DNA of 64,000 nucleotides. Source: Paracrocinitomix sp040880585 (GTDB taxonomy: Bacteria; Bacteroidota; Bacteroidia; Flavobacteriales_D; Crocinitomicaceae). The stretch is taken from the NCBI GenBank assembly GCA_040880585.1, contig JBBDID010000052.1, positions 18,504-82,503 on the forward strand, read 5' to 3'. The notes beneath the pieces are model-generated. The model worked only from the letters and a program-made list of their open reading frames with translations. It was not told the origin of the DNA and did no database searches. This document shows positions 18,697 to 27,399 of this stretch, one piece after another. The position numbers were made by a program, and so were the translations under genes. Position 1 is the stretch's first letter. Each line of letters begins with the position of its first letter.

Positions 18697-19908
18697 TTAG
18701 GTATTTATTAGCCAATCTATTGCGTTTATTTTTTTTATTCCGTTATATGTTCCTGTTTCATAATCCATTGTGATTAAAAGTTTTTCGTGATGGTCTCTTA
18801 TACTGTCAAAAGGAGCTAACTCACGTTCTAAAGTCGCTGTGTTTTGTACTGTTTGCGAAACTTGTATGTATTGTGTAAAACCTTCGTTGTTGCGAACAAC
18901 AAAATCAATTTCTAAATTATTTGTTTTCCCTATCCATACTTGGTTGTTTCTGCGTTTTAGTTCAAGATAAATTAAATTTTCAAGTAAATGTCCTGTATCG
19001 TTTGCCAATTCTTTCCCAAGTAATGCGTTGCGAAAACCCAAATCCACTAAATAGTATTTTTCTTGTGTTGCCAGATGTTGTTTCCCTTTGATGTCGTAGC
19101 GGTTTACTTTGTAAAACAAGTAGGCTTCAACCAAAGTGTCAATGTACTTTGATACCGTTTTGTTGTCAATTTTCTTTTTGTTTGCCGTTAAAATTTTGGC
19201 AATGTTTCCTGCCGAAACACTTAAACCAATCGAATCTATTAAGAAGTTTACAACTTCCTGATAGGATTCTTCAGCATAAATAGTGTAGCGTTGAGAAATA
19301 TCGTTTTCGTAGATGTTTTTGAAAACCATTTGCAAATATTCATTTGCAAAATTATTTCCTTCTGCTGAAAGTCTTACGGCTTCGGGAAAACCACCTGTAC
19401 GGATATATTCTACAAAAGCACGGTCGGGGTTTGTGGTCTTGCCTGTGAAGACTAAATATTCGGCAAAAGAAAAAGGCAATACATTTATTTCAAAAGCTCT
19501 ACCTGTCAGCAAAGTTGCCAATTCGCTTGATAATAAGAATGCGTTTGAACCTGTAACGTATAAATCTATGTTTGGGTGAACATACAAGCCTTCCAACAGT
19601 TTTTCAAATTCCGGAACGTTTTGCACTTCGTCAATAAATACGTAATTCGTTACATTTCTTTTGAGGTTCTTAATGATGTAATCGTAAATCTCTTTCCAAT
19701 TTTTTTCTGCTAAAAACCGAAATTCGGGCATATCCATATTGATTGCCAAGATGGAAACCTTGCTGTTTTCTTTACGCAACAAATCTTGAAACTGTGCCAT
19801 CAGAGTTGATTTCCCACAACGCCTAACGCCTGTGGCAACCTTAATTAGATTTTTATCTTTGAGAACACTAAGTGTATCTATGTATCGCTTACGTGCTATT
19901 ATTTGCAT
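18697..19908 (-). CDS. AAA-family ATPase with DUF4143 C-terminal domain
   Basis: A 403-residue P-loop ATPase of the AAA_14/DUF4143 family. Walker A is GVRRCGKST (about 27-35), Walker B YVFIDEVQ, sensor 1 YVTGSNA. The C-terminal part (about 200-403) is DUF4143, with a winged-helix-like region and a nuclease-fold-like end (LENLIYLELKRR ... LEIDFVVRN). The biological role of the family is poorly known; members are frequent in accessory regions. Here it is the most distal gene of the cassette-like array, with an attC-like hairpin upstream and a group II intron relic immediately downstream. Confidence 0.88.
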   Translation of the reverse strand: MQIIARKRYIDTLSVLKDKNLIKVATGVRRCGKSTLMAQFQDLLRKENSKVSILAINMDMPEFRFLAEKNWKEIYDYIIKNLKRNVTNYVFIDEVQNVPEFEKLLEGLYVHPNIDLYVTGSNAFLLSSELATLLTGRAFEINVLPFSFAEYLVFTGKTTNPDRAFVEYIRTGGFPEAVRLSAEGNNFANEYLQMVFKNIYENDISQRYTIYAEESYQEVVNFLIDSIGLSVSAGNIAKILTANKKKIDNKTVSKYIDTLVEAYLFYKVNRYDIKGKQHLATQEKYYLVDLGFRNALLGKELANDTGHLLENLIYLELKRRNNQVWIGKTNNLEIDFVVRNNEGFTQYIQVSQTVQNTATLERELAPFDSIRDHHEKLLITMDYETGTYNGIKKINAIDWLINT

Positions 19909-20077
19909 TGAGCAAAGGTAAACAAAATTCCTAAAACTTATTAATAATAATGTCTTTTAGGAATTTTAGAGAATTTTGTAAGGTTCGATATTTTGCGTTT
20001 AAAACTAAAGTCTTTGACTACTAAATTTCCTCTGTCAAATGTCATTCGTGCTGGTCTTGCTGTCTTTTTAGGGTGAC

Positions 20078-20212
20078 CCATAACGGTTTCGGCATATAGA
20101 AAGGGGGGCATTTATAGCACGGTTCCTGTCCACCGCTACCAAAGGTAGTAGAAAGTAATGACCTGTCAAACTGCACCGAACCGCCCACTTTTTTATATGC
20201 CGTGTGTGTGCC
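20078..20212 (-). repeat. Degenerate attC-like hairpin between Fic and ATPase genes
   Basis: Long imperfect inverted repeat: CGGCATATAGAAAGGGGGGC (20090-20109) pairs with GCCCACTTTTTTATATGCCG (20183-20202), with a nested GGTTC/GAACC helix. The loop TTCCTGTCC...CAAAGGTAG closely matches the loop of the attC-like element at 22141-22273. Only one R-box-like end (CCCATAAC, 20078) is recognisable; the other is lost or altered near the intron insertion. Confidence 0.5.
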
Positions 20213-20290
20213 CTGCATGAGCAGAGCAACACGCTTAGTGAAGCTCTAATAAATATTTGAAATTGCAAATTAAAAATGAGAAAAGCAAGC

Positions 20291-20912
20291 GTGTGATTTT
20301 CCAGAGGGTGTAAGTCCCTTAATTGCGGGAGTAACGCCCCGAAAATTTAGCAAGTTGCAAGGTTGCTAACCGTGAGGTTAGGACTGAAGGAAGCAAGACT
20401 GCAAAGTCCGGTACTGACGAACAGAAACGGCATAAGAGGCTATAAAACGAGGATGAGCAAGCACACCTTTGCAACGTCCAAAGAATACAAAAGTCGTTTT
20501 ATAGTAGATGCCGCAGGGATTGGATGAAGGAAAATGCTCTTACCGGGGGAGGTCTTGGAATAGATTCGGTTTCTATGTGCCAAGAAGTCAGCAGACCGCG
20601 TGCCGCCTAAAGCTTCAGCGGTGGCGCAGGTCATAGTACCTTGTAGTAACGAGCGGATGAATAAATCCGAGGTCTCACAAGCAAGGGAAGGACTGAACGT
20701 TGGGTAGTTAAAAATTCGATAAGGAATACTTCGTATAGCCTTATCCTAAACTACAACAAAGCCGAAAAAGGTGAAAAGAGCTTTTACTGTATGCCCAACG
20801 AACCGCCGTATACGAGAACCGTAGTGCCTATGCTGAAGCTTCGGCATAAGCATACGTACGGTGGTGTGAGAGGCGCACCGTGGGCATTATTGCTCACGGC
20901 CGTCTACTCGAT
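20291..20912 (+). mobile_element. ORF-less group II intron with palindromic inserts in domains I-III and V
   Basis: The 5' end GTGTGATTTTCCAGAGGG, internal GAAGTCAGCAGA ... AGGTCATAGTACC, domain V GAACCGCCGTATACGAG ... GTACGGTGGTGTGAGAGG, domain VI, and 3' end GTCTACTCGAT are typical of bacterial group II introns. Domain IV is short, with no reverse transcriptase. Two AAGCTT-core palindromes interrupt conserved parts: 20596-20627 and 20823-20853; the second is identical over 31 bases to the one at 18539-18569. The intron is antisense to the Fic gene, and its last 26 bases supply the current Fic stop codon. Splicing ability is doubtful because domain V is split. Confidence 0.8.
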
Positions 20913-22032
20913 TACCAGCTGGCATTCCTATCAGTTCGTAATTTGTACTTCTTCCTCCTGCAGGTTCTTTTTGCAATATTCCTTTCTCAATCAAGTCGTT
21001 AATATCTCTAACTGCCGAATCTTTAGAACATTTTGCAATTTTCGCCCATTTTGAAGATGTTAATTTTCCGTCAAAGTCATCCATTAATTTATTCAATATT
21101 TTTCTTTGACGGTCATTTATCGCTGTATCTATATGTTTTTGCCAAAAATCGGCTTTAAATAGAACTCTTGTTAGTATTGAATCTGTAGCTTTCAAAGCAT
21201 TAATCAAGCAGTTTAAAAACCAAACAATCCAATCAGTTATATCTAAATTCCCTTTTTGAGTTTTTTCCAATATCTCATAGTATTGCTTTCTTTCTATTCT
21301 AATCTGAGCGGACATGCTGTAAAAGCGTTGGTTACTTTTATCAGACTGAGCAAGAAGCATATCTGTCAACGCTCTTGTTATCCTACCGTTTCCATCTTCA
21401 AAAGGATGAATAGTCACAAACCATAAGTGTGCAATTGCAGCTTTAATTACAAAGTCAATTTTACTGTTATTGAACCAATCAATAAATCGGGTCATTTCTT
21501 TTTCCACTACATCAGAATCAGGCGCCTGGAAATGTACTTTTTCTTTTCCCATTGCTCCAGAAACAACCTGCATAGGTCCCGTAGTATCTTTTCTCCAGTC
21601 TGCAACAGTTATCTTATACATTCCACTCCTACCTGTTGGAAATAATGCAGCATGCCAATCAAAAAGTCTCTCAGCTGTCAATGGGGCAAAGCAATTTTGA
21701 GTTGCATCAAGCATCATTTCAACTACTCCTTCTACATTCCTGTCAGATTCAACTGCTCCTGCTATTTCCATTCCTAATCTGCGGGCAATTGAAGAACGTA
21801 CCTGGTCAGGATTAAGAAATTCCCCTTCAATTTCAGATGATTTTAATACATCAAGAGTCAACGTATCAAGCAAAGCCTCATTTCTTAAATCGAAACCTAA
21901 TGTTTCCATTTTTCCGATAAGTCTGCCCTGTAAATTTCTTGCCTCACTCAGCAAGTCCAAGAAATCATTACTATTCCAAGTAAATTCAGACCAATTGTCT
22001 TTTTGATGTATAAAAGCGTTCATTTGATGCAT
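20887..22032 (-). CDS. Class II Fic family protein (probable AMPylase) with C-terminal winged helix
   Basis: Fic-fold enzyme expected to transfer AMP, or another phosphate-containing group, to a protein target. The core motif HPFEDGNGR is intact (residues 209-217 from the ATG at 22032). An N-terminal inhibitory motif (S/T)xxxE(G/N) is visible as SSEIEG (65-70), so activity should be autoinhibited. The C-terminal region (about 300-370: RQRKILNKLMDDF, SAVRDINDLIEKGIL) looks like a winged-helix DNA-binding domain. The frame opens at a TTG at 22041, but the ATG at 22032 or 22023 is more likely. The last eight codons come from an antisense group II intron, so the natural C-terminus has been replaced. 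Confidence 0.88.
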   Translation of the reverse strand: MHQMNAFIHQKDNWSEFTWNSNDFLDLLSEARNLQGRLIGKMETLGFDLRNEALLDTLTLDVLKSSEIEGEFLNPDQVRSSIARRLGMEIAGAVESDRNVEGVVEMMLDATQNCFAPLTAERLFDWHAALFPTGRSGMYKITVADWRKDTTGPMQVVSGAMGKEKVHFQAPDSDVVEKEMTRFIDWFNNSKIDFVIKAAIAHLWFVTIHPFEDGNGRITRALTDMLLAQSDKSNQRFYSMSAQIRIERKQYYEILEKTQKGNLDITDWIVWFLNCLINALKATDSILTRVLFKADFWQKHIDTAINDRQRKILNKLMDDFDGKLTSSKWAKIAKCSKDSAVRDINDLIEKGILQKEPAGGRSTNYELIGMPAGNRVDGREQ

Positions 22033-22033
22033 T

Positions 22034-22098
22034 ATTTGCAACGAAAATAACGCTTATTCGTTGCAAATCAAAATTAATTGTCGCTTATTTTGCGTCAA
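22034..22098 (-). promoter_or_regulatory. Fic gene promoter with a 12-bp perfect inverted-repeat operator
   Basis: On the minus strand TTG (22096-22098) and TAATTTTG (22069-22076) are separated by 19 bases, fitting the Bacteroidota -33/-7 promoter. Directly downstream, ATTTGCAACGAA (22034-22045) and TTCGTTGCAAAT (22057-22068) form a perfect 12-bp inverted repeat with an 11-base spacer, covering the expected start of transcription and ending just before the ATG. It is a good candidate operator for self-repression by the winged-helix Fic protein. Confidence 0.6.
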
Positions 22099-22140
22099 AT
22101 CCACATGTTAATCGTTGCACTGTCGTTTCTTTTGCTTGCT

Positions 22141-22273
22141 GGTAACGTTCCGCAGCTAAGAAACGTGGGGCTTTTTGGAGCACTTTCCTGTCCGCTCGTG
22201 ACAAAGATAGCCACGAAGAACGAACCTTGCTGTAACCACTGTCCACCCCATGTTTTCTTAGATGCTGTTGGGC
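22141..22273 (-). repeat. attC-like recombination site
   Basis: 133 bases. On the minus strand it begins GCCCAAC (R''-type box, 22273-22267), eight bases from the lipoprotein stop, and ends AACGTTACC. The arms fold: CAGCTAAGAAACGTGGGG (22153-22170) pairs imperfectly with the 22246-22266 region. The loop TTCCTGTCC...CAAAGATAG is shared with the element at 20078. Position (directly after a gene end) and length match the 133-base element at 23413-23545. Confidence 0.6.
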
Positions 22274-22280
22274 AAAGTAA

Positions 22281-23015
22281 TTATTCTTTAGTCGCCTTAT
22301 ATCCCATGCTTGACAAGTCTCCGTCCTTATCATAAAGTGTCATGTTTTTATTAGCGTCAATTCGATAATACTCACCGTATTTATTGCCTTTCACGTAATA
22401 TTTGTCTCCCTTCTTTTCAAGTATTTCTGTCTTGTAGTCCTTTTCGGGGATTACTCCGATATACTCTGTCCCCTTTTTGTATATCTCATACGGATATTCC
22501 ATTTTGGCTGGCTTATTAGTAATGCGCCATTTGCCAAATAATTCATAGTCCTTCTTGATTTGTTCATAATTGCTATTTCCTGAGGCAGTTTCAACTTCCT
22601 CAACTGGCTTAGCATTTATTGCATCCGAAAATATTTTATTGAAACTTTTCGTTACTTCTGTTTCTTGTCCTTTCGAACTAACATACTCCATTCCCAAAGA
22701 TTTAAGTTCTCCGGCAACAACGCCTTTTTGGAGAAGTAGTTTGGAGTCTGGGTTGTTTTCAAGTTTTTCAACTTCTTTTAACCATTTATTGTATGGTCCA
22801 CCTTCACCAAATCCATATTTTTTAAAGTATTCTTTCCCTTTAAATTCGATTAGCTCATTGTATAGTGACTTGAACTGTCCAAAAATTTTCTCAATTTTTT
22901 CGGTGTTGTCAACTTCTTCAACCTTAACGGTCTCGGTTTCTTTAGTTTCCTGTGTGTTGTTCTGACAAGATAAAATACTTGTCGCAACGAATACGGTGAT
23001 AATTATTTTCTTCAT
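22281..23015 (-). CDS. Lipoprotein, unknown function
   Basis: 244 residues with a lipoprotein signal (ATSILSC, lipidated Cys about residue 17), a Thr/Glu-rich linker, a helical domain rich in Lys/Glu, and a C-terminal beta domain (EYIGVIPEKDYKTEIL ... KYGEYYRIDANKNMTLY). Probably anchored in the outer membrane facing the periplasm. It starts 13 bases after the neighbouring lipoprotein, so the two form one operon and would travel together. The stop is eight bases before the attC-like R box, the classic layout of a gene cassette. No family recognised. Confidence 0.78.
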   Translation of the reverse strand: MKKIIITVFVATSILSCQNNTQETKETETVKVEEVDNTEKIEKIFGQFKSLYNELIEFKGKEYFKKYGFGEGGPYNKWLKEVEKLENNPDSKLLLQKGVVAGELKSLGMEYVSSKGQETEVTKSFNKIFSDAINAKPVEEVETASGNSNYEQIKKDYELFGKWRITNKPAKMEYPYEIYKKGTEYIGVIPEKDYKTEILEKKGDKYYVKGNKYGEYYRIDANKNMTLYDKDGDLSSMGYKATKE

Positions 23016-23027
23016 TTTCTTTTGATT

Positions 23028-23387
23028 TTAGTATCCCATTTGTTTAATGCACAAAGCGGCAATAGTCGAAACCGCCTCATTATTTGTATTTTCCAAATCT
23101 CTTGTCGCTTCATCTATACAAATTTGTAAGTCTTGTGCTCTTTTTTTGAGCACGTCCATTGAGACTGAGTTGTCAACGGCAGCCATAAAGTCACCACAAG
23201 TAGCCAATTTATTCTTTTCTGTGGCGGTTTTCCATTCAGCAATTTTTGCTTTGTGTAACGTTCCTCCTTCATACCATTTTTCAACTGTTGATTTTGGCGT
23301 TGTGTTTTTCGTTTGAGAATTGTCGCTACTTCCTCCACAACTTGTCAGAAGGAGTCCAATAATTGATAAGGCGATTAGATTTTTCAT
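23028..23387 (-). CDS. Small lipoprotein, unknown function
   Basis: 119 residues; signal peptide with LLLTSCGG lipobox (Cys17), a Ser/Thr/Asn linker, then a helical body with three Cys in the mature part (ATCGDFM, LQICIDEA, ALCIKQMGY). The ATG lies about 26 bases after the GTTGGGC box of the attC-like site at 23413, as expected for the first gene of a cassette. First gene of a two-gene unit with the lipoprotein downstream. Confidence 0.75.
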   Translation of the reverse strand: MKNLIALSIIGLLLTSCGGSSDNSQTKNTTPKSTVEKWYEGGTLHKAKIAEWKTATEKNKLATCGDFMAAVDNSVSMDVLKKRAQDLQICIDEATRDLENTNNEAVSTIAALCIKQMGY

Positions 23388-23412
23388 GTCGTTTTGTTTT
23401 AGTTTTTATTTT

Positions 23413-23545
23413 GCCCAACGTTCCCAGGCCAGGCGCCAGTGGCGGGTTTAAGACCACTTCACTGCGAAGCCACTCCAAAGATAAATAAAACCAATGAACT
23501 TTCGGCTACTACATCACCCGCCATTGCGCTTGACCTGTGTTGGGC
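23413..23545 (-). repeat. attC-like recombination site, best preserved copy
   Basis: 133 bases bounded by GCCCAAC (23413-23419) and GTTGGGC (23539-23545), exact fits to the attC R boxes RYYYAAC and GTTRRRY. The arms are complementary over about 30 bases (GGCGCCAGTGGCGGGT against ACCCGCCATTGCGC) with extrahelical bases, as in attC bottom strands. The loop contains CACTGCGAAGCCACTCCAAAGATAAATAAA-like sequence (quoted in parts: CACTGCGAAGCC, CAAAGATAAATAAA). It separates the restriction-modification module from the lipoprotein pair. Confidence 0.65.
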
Positions 23546-23561
23546 ATCTGTAGGCTGCCTT
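23539..23561 (+). repeat. Left inverted repeat of the restriction-modification module
   Basis: The sequence GTTGGGCATCTGTAGGCTGC plus CTT is the inverted counterpart of 27347-27368, with one substitution and one single-base gap. It starts with the attC R box and bounds the module. Confidence 0.75.
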
Positions 23562-23781
23562 TACTTTCTCGTCTGCGGTAATTTTCTATAAAAAACCTTT
23601 CTCTTTTCTAAATTATCCGTTTACAATATTTTCCCCATATAGACGTAATTGTGCGATGGCTTTTGCTTATTGCCTGATGGGATGTGCGTGGATGGCAATG
23701 GGCAAAAATCATAAGAATATCTTAAACATACTTTTAAGTACTTAGCATTATATTAATTAAATCACGGGAGGATTTTTTGTT

Positions 23782-23789
23782 TACATTTG
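23782..23789 (+). promoter_or_regulatory. Possible -7 element for the BcgI-like operon
   Basis: TACATTTG matches TAnnTTTG, 81 bases before the ATG. No TTG stands at the right distance. The rest of the 310-base gap 23562-23870 shows no gene. Confidence 0.3.
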
Positions 23790-23870
23790 CTTCTGACAAG
23801 TAAGTGGGTTTAACTTCTTATATATCCATGGTATGTTTGTTGTATATATATTTTTTTTAAAAATAATGAT

Positions 23871-25763
23871 ATGAAAAATTTGTTTTGCAACGTAGAGGAT
23901 CTAACACATGAGGATAGTGTTGAAAAATTCTTTCTAGACAAGTTAATTGCCAGTTTAAATTATAAGAATAAGAATATAAAAACTAAAACCGCAATAAAAG
24001 ATTTAATTATTGGCAAGGGAAGTAAAAAAGAAAATTATAAACCTGATTATGTTCTTTACAAGGCTAATATGCCGGTTATAGTAATTGATGCTAAACACAC
24101 AGAAAAGAATGTAGATGAATTTATATATCAAGCTTCAGGATATTCATTGGCATTAAATCAAGATTACAAAGGTGATAATCCAATTAAATATTTCGCCTTA
24201 ACAAACGGACTAATTACTAAGTTATATAATTGGGATGAGAAAGAACCGATTTTAGAGTTGAATTTTGAAGATTTTAGCGAAAACAACCCGAAATACAAAA
24301 AACTTATTGAGCTAATATCGGTTAATAAAATAAATAATATAATCAGTAGTGTTGATGGTTTTACGTTCAAGAGAATTGAGAAAAATGCAGTTGAAGGTAT
24401 TTTTAGAGCCTGTCATAATTTGATTTGGAAAAAAGAAACAATAAGCCCAACAGATGCTTTTTATGAATTTTCAAAGCTCTTTTTCATTAAACTAAAGCAA
24501 GACAAAGATATTCATAATAATTTTATTGAAAAAGGGAAAGATGTACCTATTAACGAATTTAAATTTTCTGATAAATGGATTGAGAAACAAGATGCTAATA
24601 ACCCTATAAATGATATCTTATTTAAACAACGTCTTTTACCATTTTTAAAAGACGAGAGGGAGAAAAAAAATAAAAAAAGAATATTTGAGGATAACGAAGT
24701 AATAGAATTACAATCAGCAACAATTAAAGAGGTCGTAAAACTATTACAACATATTGATTTTTATAATATTGATGAAGACTTAAACGGTAGAATGTTTGAG
24801 ACTTTTTTATCAGCCACTGTGAGAGGGAAAGATTTAGGGCAATTTTTCACACCTAGATCAATTGTAAAATTCATGGTGAAGATGGCTGACATTGAGGCGA
24901 ATAAAAATAATGTTGATAGAATTTTTGATGGATGTGCTGGATCGGGTGGCTTTTTAATAGATGCAATGGCTGACATGGTTGAGAAAATTGAAAACAACAA
25001 AAGTTTATCTAATAAAGAAAAAAATGATATCAAAGACAATATATATTCTAACAATATCTATGGTGTTGAAAAAAGTTTAAAAAACTCGAGAGTCTCAAGA
25101 ATGAATCTTTGGTTTCATGGTGATGGCTCAAGTAATGTGTTTTGTTTAGACACATTAGATAAGCAATTTAGATATGATCCAGGTTTATCAAATGAGAGAA
25201 AAAAAGAGATCGAAGAATTTAAGAAAAGAGTTCAAGATGAGAAAAATAGTTTGCGCTTTGAGATTGTTTTAACAAACCCACCTTTCTCAACTAAGTATGA
25301 ATGGAGTAAAAAGGATGAGAAGGCAATCATAGAAGATTATGATATTAGTTATAAAAATCTAGATAAAACAAAGAATGAAAGAGTTTCTTCACTAAAATCA
25401 AATGTTCTCTTCATTGAAAGGTACTATGATCTATTAGCGGATAAGGGGAAATTGTTGACAGTAATTGATGAAAGTGTTTTAAATGCTGAAAAAGAATCAG
25501 ATTACAGAAAATTTATCCTTGATAAATTTATTATAAAAGCAGTTATTTCTTTGCCAAGAAATTCTTTTATTAATGCAGATACAAACACAAAAACCTCTAT
25601 TCTTTATTTAAGAAAAAAAAGTACTCCATCAGAAAAACAACCACCTATTTTTATGGCTATTTCTCAAAATGTTGGACACAGTGATAGCGGAAAACCTGAA
25701 CCGGAGAAATGTGATTTATTGGCTATTTTGGACGAGTTTAAAAAATTTGAAAATGGGAAATAA
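23871..25763 (+). CDS. BcgI-like restriction/N6-adenine methylase fusion subunit
   Basis: A single chain with a nuclease and a DNA methyltransferase. The N-terminal PD-(D/E)xK fold shows KPDYVLYKANMPVIVIDAKH (Asp59, Asp73, Lys75), as in HSDR_N domains. The HsdM-like methyltransferase (about 290-600) has LGQFFTPRSIVKFMV, motif I FDGCAGSGGFLIDAM and motif IV LTNPPFS. The size (630 aa) and an adjacent specificity gene resemble BcgIA/BcgIB of type IIB systems rather than a three-gene type I system; no separate HsdR is present. Cleavage on both sides of the site would be expected by analogy only. Confidence 0.85.
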   Translation: MKNLFCNVEDLTHEDSVEKFFLDKLIASLNYKNKNIKTKTAIKDLIIGKGSKKENYKPDYVLYKANMPVIVIDAKHTEKNVDEFIYQASGYSLALNQDYKGDNPIKYFALTNGLITKLYNWDEKEPILELNFEDFSENNPKYKKLIELISVNKINNIISSVDGFTFKRIEKNAVEGIFRACHNLIWKKETISPTDAFYEFSKLFFIKLKQDKDIHNNFIEKGKDVPINEFKFSDKWIEKQDANNPINDILFKQRLLPFLKDEREKKNKKRIFEDNEVIELQSATIKEVVKLLQHIDFYNIDEDLNGRMFETFLSATVRGKDLGQFFTPRSIVKFMVKMADIEANKNNVDRIFDGCAGSGGFLIDAMADMVEKIENNKSLSNKEKNDIKDNIYSNNIYGVEKSLKNSRVSRMNLWFHGDGSSNVFCLDTLDKQFRYDPGLSNERKKEIEEFKKRVQDEKNSLRFEIVLTNPPFSTKYEWSKKDEKAIIEDYDISYKNLDKTKNERVSSLKSNVLFIERYYDLLADKGKLLTVIDESVLNAEKESDYRKFILDKFIIKAVISLPRNSFINADTNTKTSILYLRKKSTPSEKQPPIFMAISQNVGHSDSGKPEPEKCDLLAILDEFKKFENGK

Positions 25764-27147
25764 ATCTTTCATATTAAATAATGTCTCAGATTTAGATAAA
25801 TTAAGTTGCCATTCCTATGATCCTAGCACTTTAATTTTAATTAATAAATTGAAGGCTAATGGAATTAAATTAGACTTATTAAAGGAGAAGATTATTTCAG
25901 GGCCAATGGGTTTTCATTTACACACATATGATTATGTGCCTGAAAATTATCCGGAACGAGTTAAATTACTTCAAATTTCAAACATTGATGAGTTCGGGAA
26001 AATTGTAGATAAAAAAAATGATAAATATATATCTCCTGAGAAAAATTTAGATTTAAACAAGTCTATTGTTAAGAAAGGTGATTTAATCATTGCAAAAACT
26101 GGAACCCTTGGTAGAATTGCGTTATTTAATGATAAATATCAAGCAAATTTAAATCAGGCATTAGGAATAATTAGATTTAAGGCAAAATATAAAGATATTG
26201 CAATCATACCAGAATATATTCATATATTCTTGAACAGTTCTTTCGGATTGGAACAATTTAATCATATTGGTGGTTATAGAGCTGGACAGAGTGGTTTATC
26301 TTTAAATGAAATAACTTCCATATATATTATATTACCCGATGAAGTAAAGCAAAAAGAAATAATTAAGGCTGTCAAAAAGGAAAGGAAAAAAGCAATAAAA
26401 CATTATCAAAATTACATACATTTAGCCGAAGAAAGCAAACTACTACCCGCTGAATTATTAAATATAAGAATACCTAATGAAGATAAAAGAATATTTATTA
26501 ACGAGTCATGTGTCAATAACCGATTAGATGCAATTTATAATTCCCCTTTTTTAAAAAAATTGAAAAATAATATTAAAAATGCACCAAATAAAAAATTACA
26601 CGATCTTTTAGATAATGCAAAAACTGAATTCGAATTCAATAATTTTTACAAATTAATTGACCTCGACAATATTGACGCCAAATCCAGTAAAATTAGGTCT
26701 TTCAAAGAAGTTGATATTTTAAAGTCCACTAAAACGATGTTTAAGAAAGGTAATATTTTAATATCAAAGCTAGGAGGAGAAAAAGGAAATATAATTTTAA
26801 TTGACGAAAGTTTTGACGGATGTGTTGGTTCAGGGGAATTGGTACCCTTTAAACTTAAAAAAAATTGCAACACATCTTTAGAGTATATATTTATTCTTTT
26901 AAGAAGTATACTCTGCACAAAGCAAATGGAATATATGTTAACCGGCTGTTCTAGAATGCGTCTTTCTAAGACTGGAATGCAAGAATTAATGATTCCGATG
27001 CCAAGGAATCATGAAGAGGAGAATTATATAATAAAGTCTGTTAAAAATAAGCTAGATCAGGCAGATATTGAATTTCAAAATTATATTGAGAAGAAAAATA
27101 AAATGTATGATATGATTGGTAGACATATCGAAGAAATGATAAAATAA
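25753..27147 (+). CDS. HsdS-like specificity subunit
   Basis: DNA recognition subunit with two target-recognition domains: TRD1 about residues 15-200 (VKLLQISNIDEFG, KKGDLIIAKTGTLGRIAL, AGQSGLSLNEI) and TRD2 about 240-440 (FKKGNILISKLGGEKGNI, GCSRMRLSKTGMQELMIPMP). Each is followed by a long helix (KQKEIIKAVKKERKKA and the C-terminal helix). Start chosen at ATG 25753, overlapping the methylase stop by 11 bases; an in-frame ATG at 25669 would force an 95-base overlap. The two half-sites recognised cannot be predicted from sequence by eye. Confidence 0.85.
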   Translation: MGNKSFILNNVSDLDKLSCHSYDPSTLILINKLKANGIKLDLLKEKIISGPMGFHLHTYDYVPENYPERVKLLQISNIDEFGKIVDKKNDKYISPEKNLDLNKSIVKKGDLIIAKTGTLGRIALFNDKYQANLNQALGIIRFKAKYKDIAIIPEYIHIFLNSSFGLEQFNHIGGYRAGQSGLSLNEITSIYIILPDEVKQKEIIKAVKKERKKAIKHYQNYIHLAEESKLLPAELLNIRIPNEDKRIFINESCVNNRLDAIYNSPFLKKLKNNIKNAPNKKLHDLLDNAKTEFEFNNFYKLIDLDNIDAKSSKIRSFKEVDILKSTKTMFKKGNILISKLGGEKGNIILIDESFDGCVGSGELVPFKLKKNCNTSLEYIFILLRSILCTKQMEYMLTGCSRMRLSKTGMQELMIPMPRNHEEENYIIKSVKNKLDQADIEFQNYIEKKNKMYDMIGRHIEEMIK

Positions 27148-27346
27148 ACACAACAAAAAAAGATCACACCTCATCATCACTAAAGTTGTCTTTTATAGAA
27201 AATCCGGCAAGCTCTTTTAAAAGCTTTGGATTGTGTGTTAGATAGTGCGGCTTTTGAATGTGCTTGCATGCTACTGAAAACGAATCCCCTTTTCGTTTTA
27301 CGGAGGATTAATTTCACCAACTAACCACTCCATTTTCCACGGAGAC

Positions 27347-27368
27347 AAGGCAGCCTATAGTGCCCAAC
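27347..27368 (-). repeat. Right inverted repeat / attI-like site next to the recombinase gene
   Basis: AAGGCAGCCTATAGTGCCCA plus AC is the mirror of 23539-23561. On the minus strand it contains GTTGGGC directly downstream of the recombinase stop codon. In an integron reading this is the junction where the first cassette joins attI. Confidence 0.6.
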
Positions 27369-27399
27369 TCGTTATATCCGTAACAAATATACTCATATC

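Noticed and set aside
20699..20799. GTTGGG...GCCCAAC pair suggesting another attC site
   Set aside because: These bases pair as the base of domain IV of the group II intron directly before domain V, so the intron explains them.
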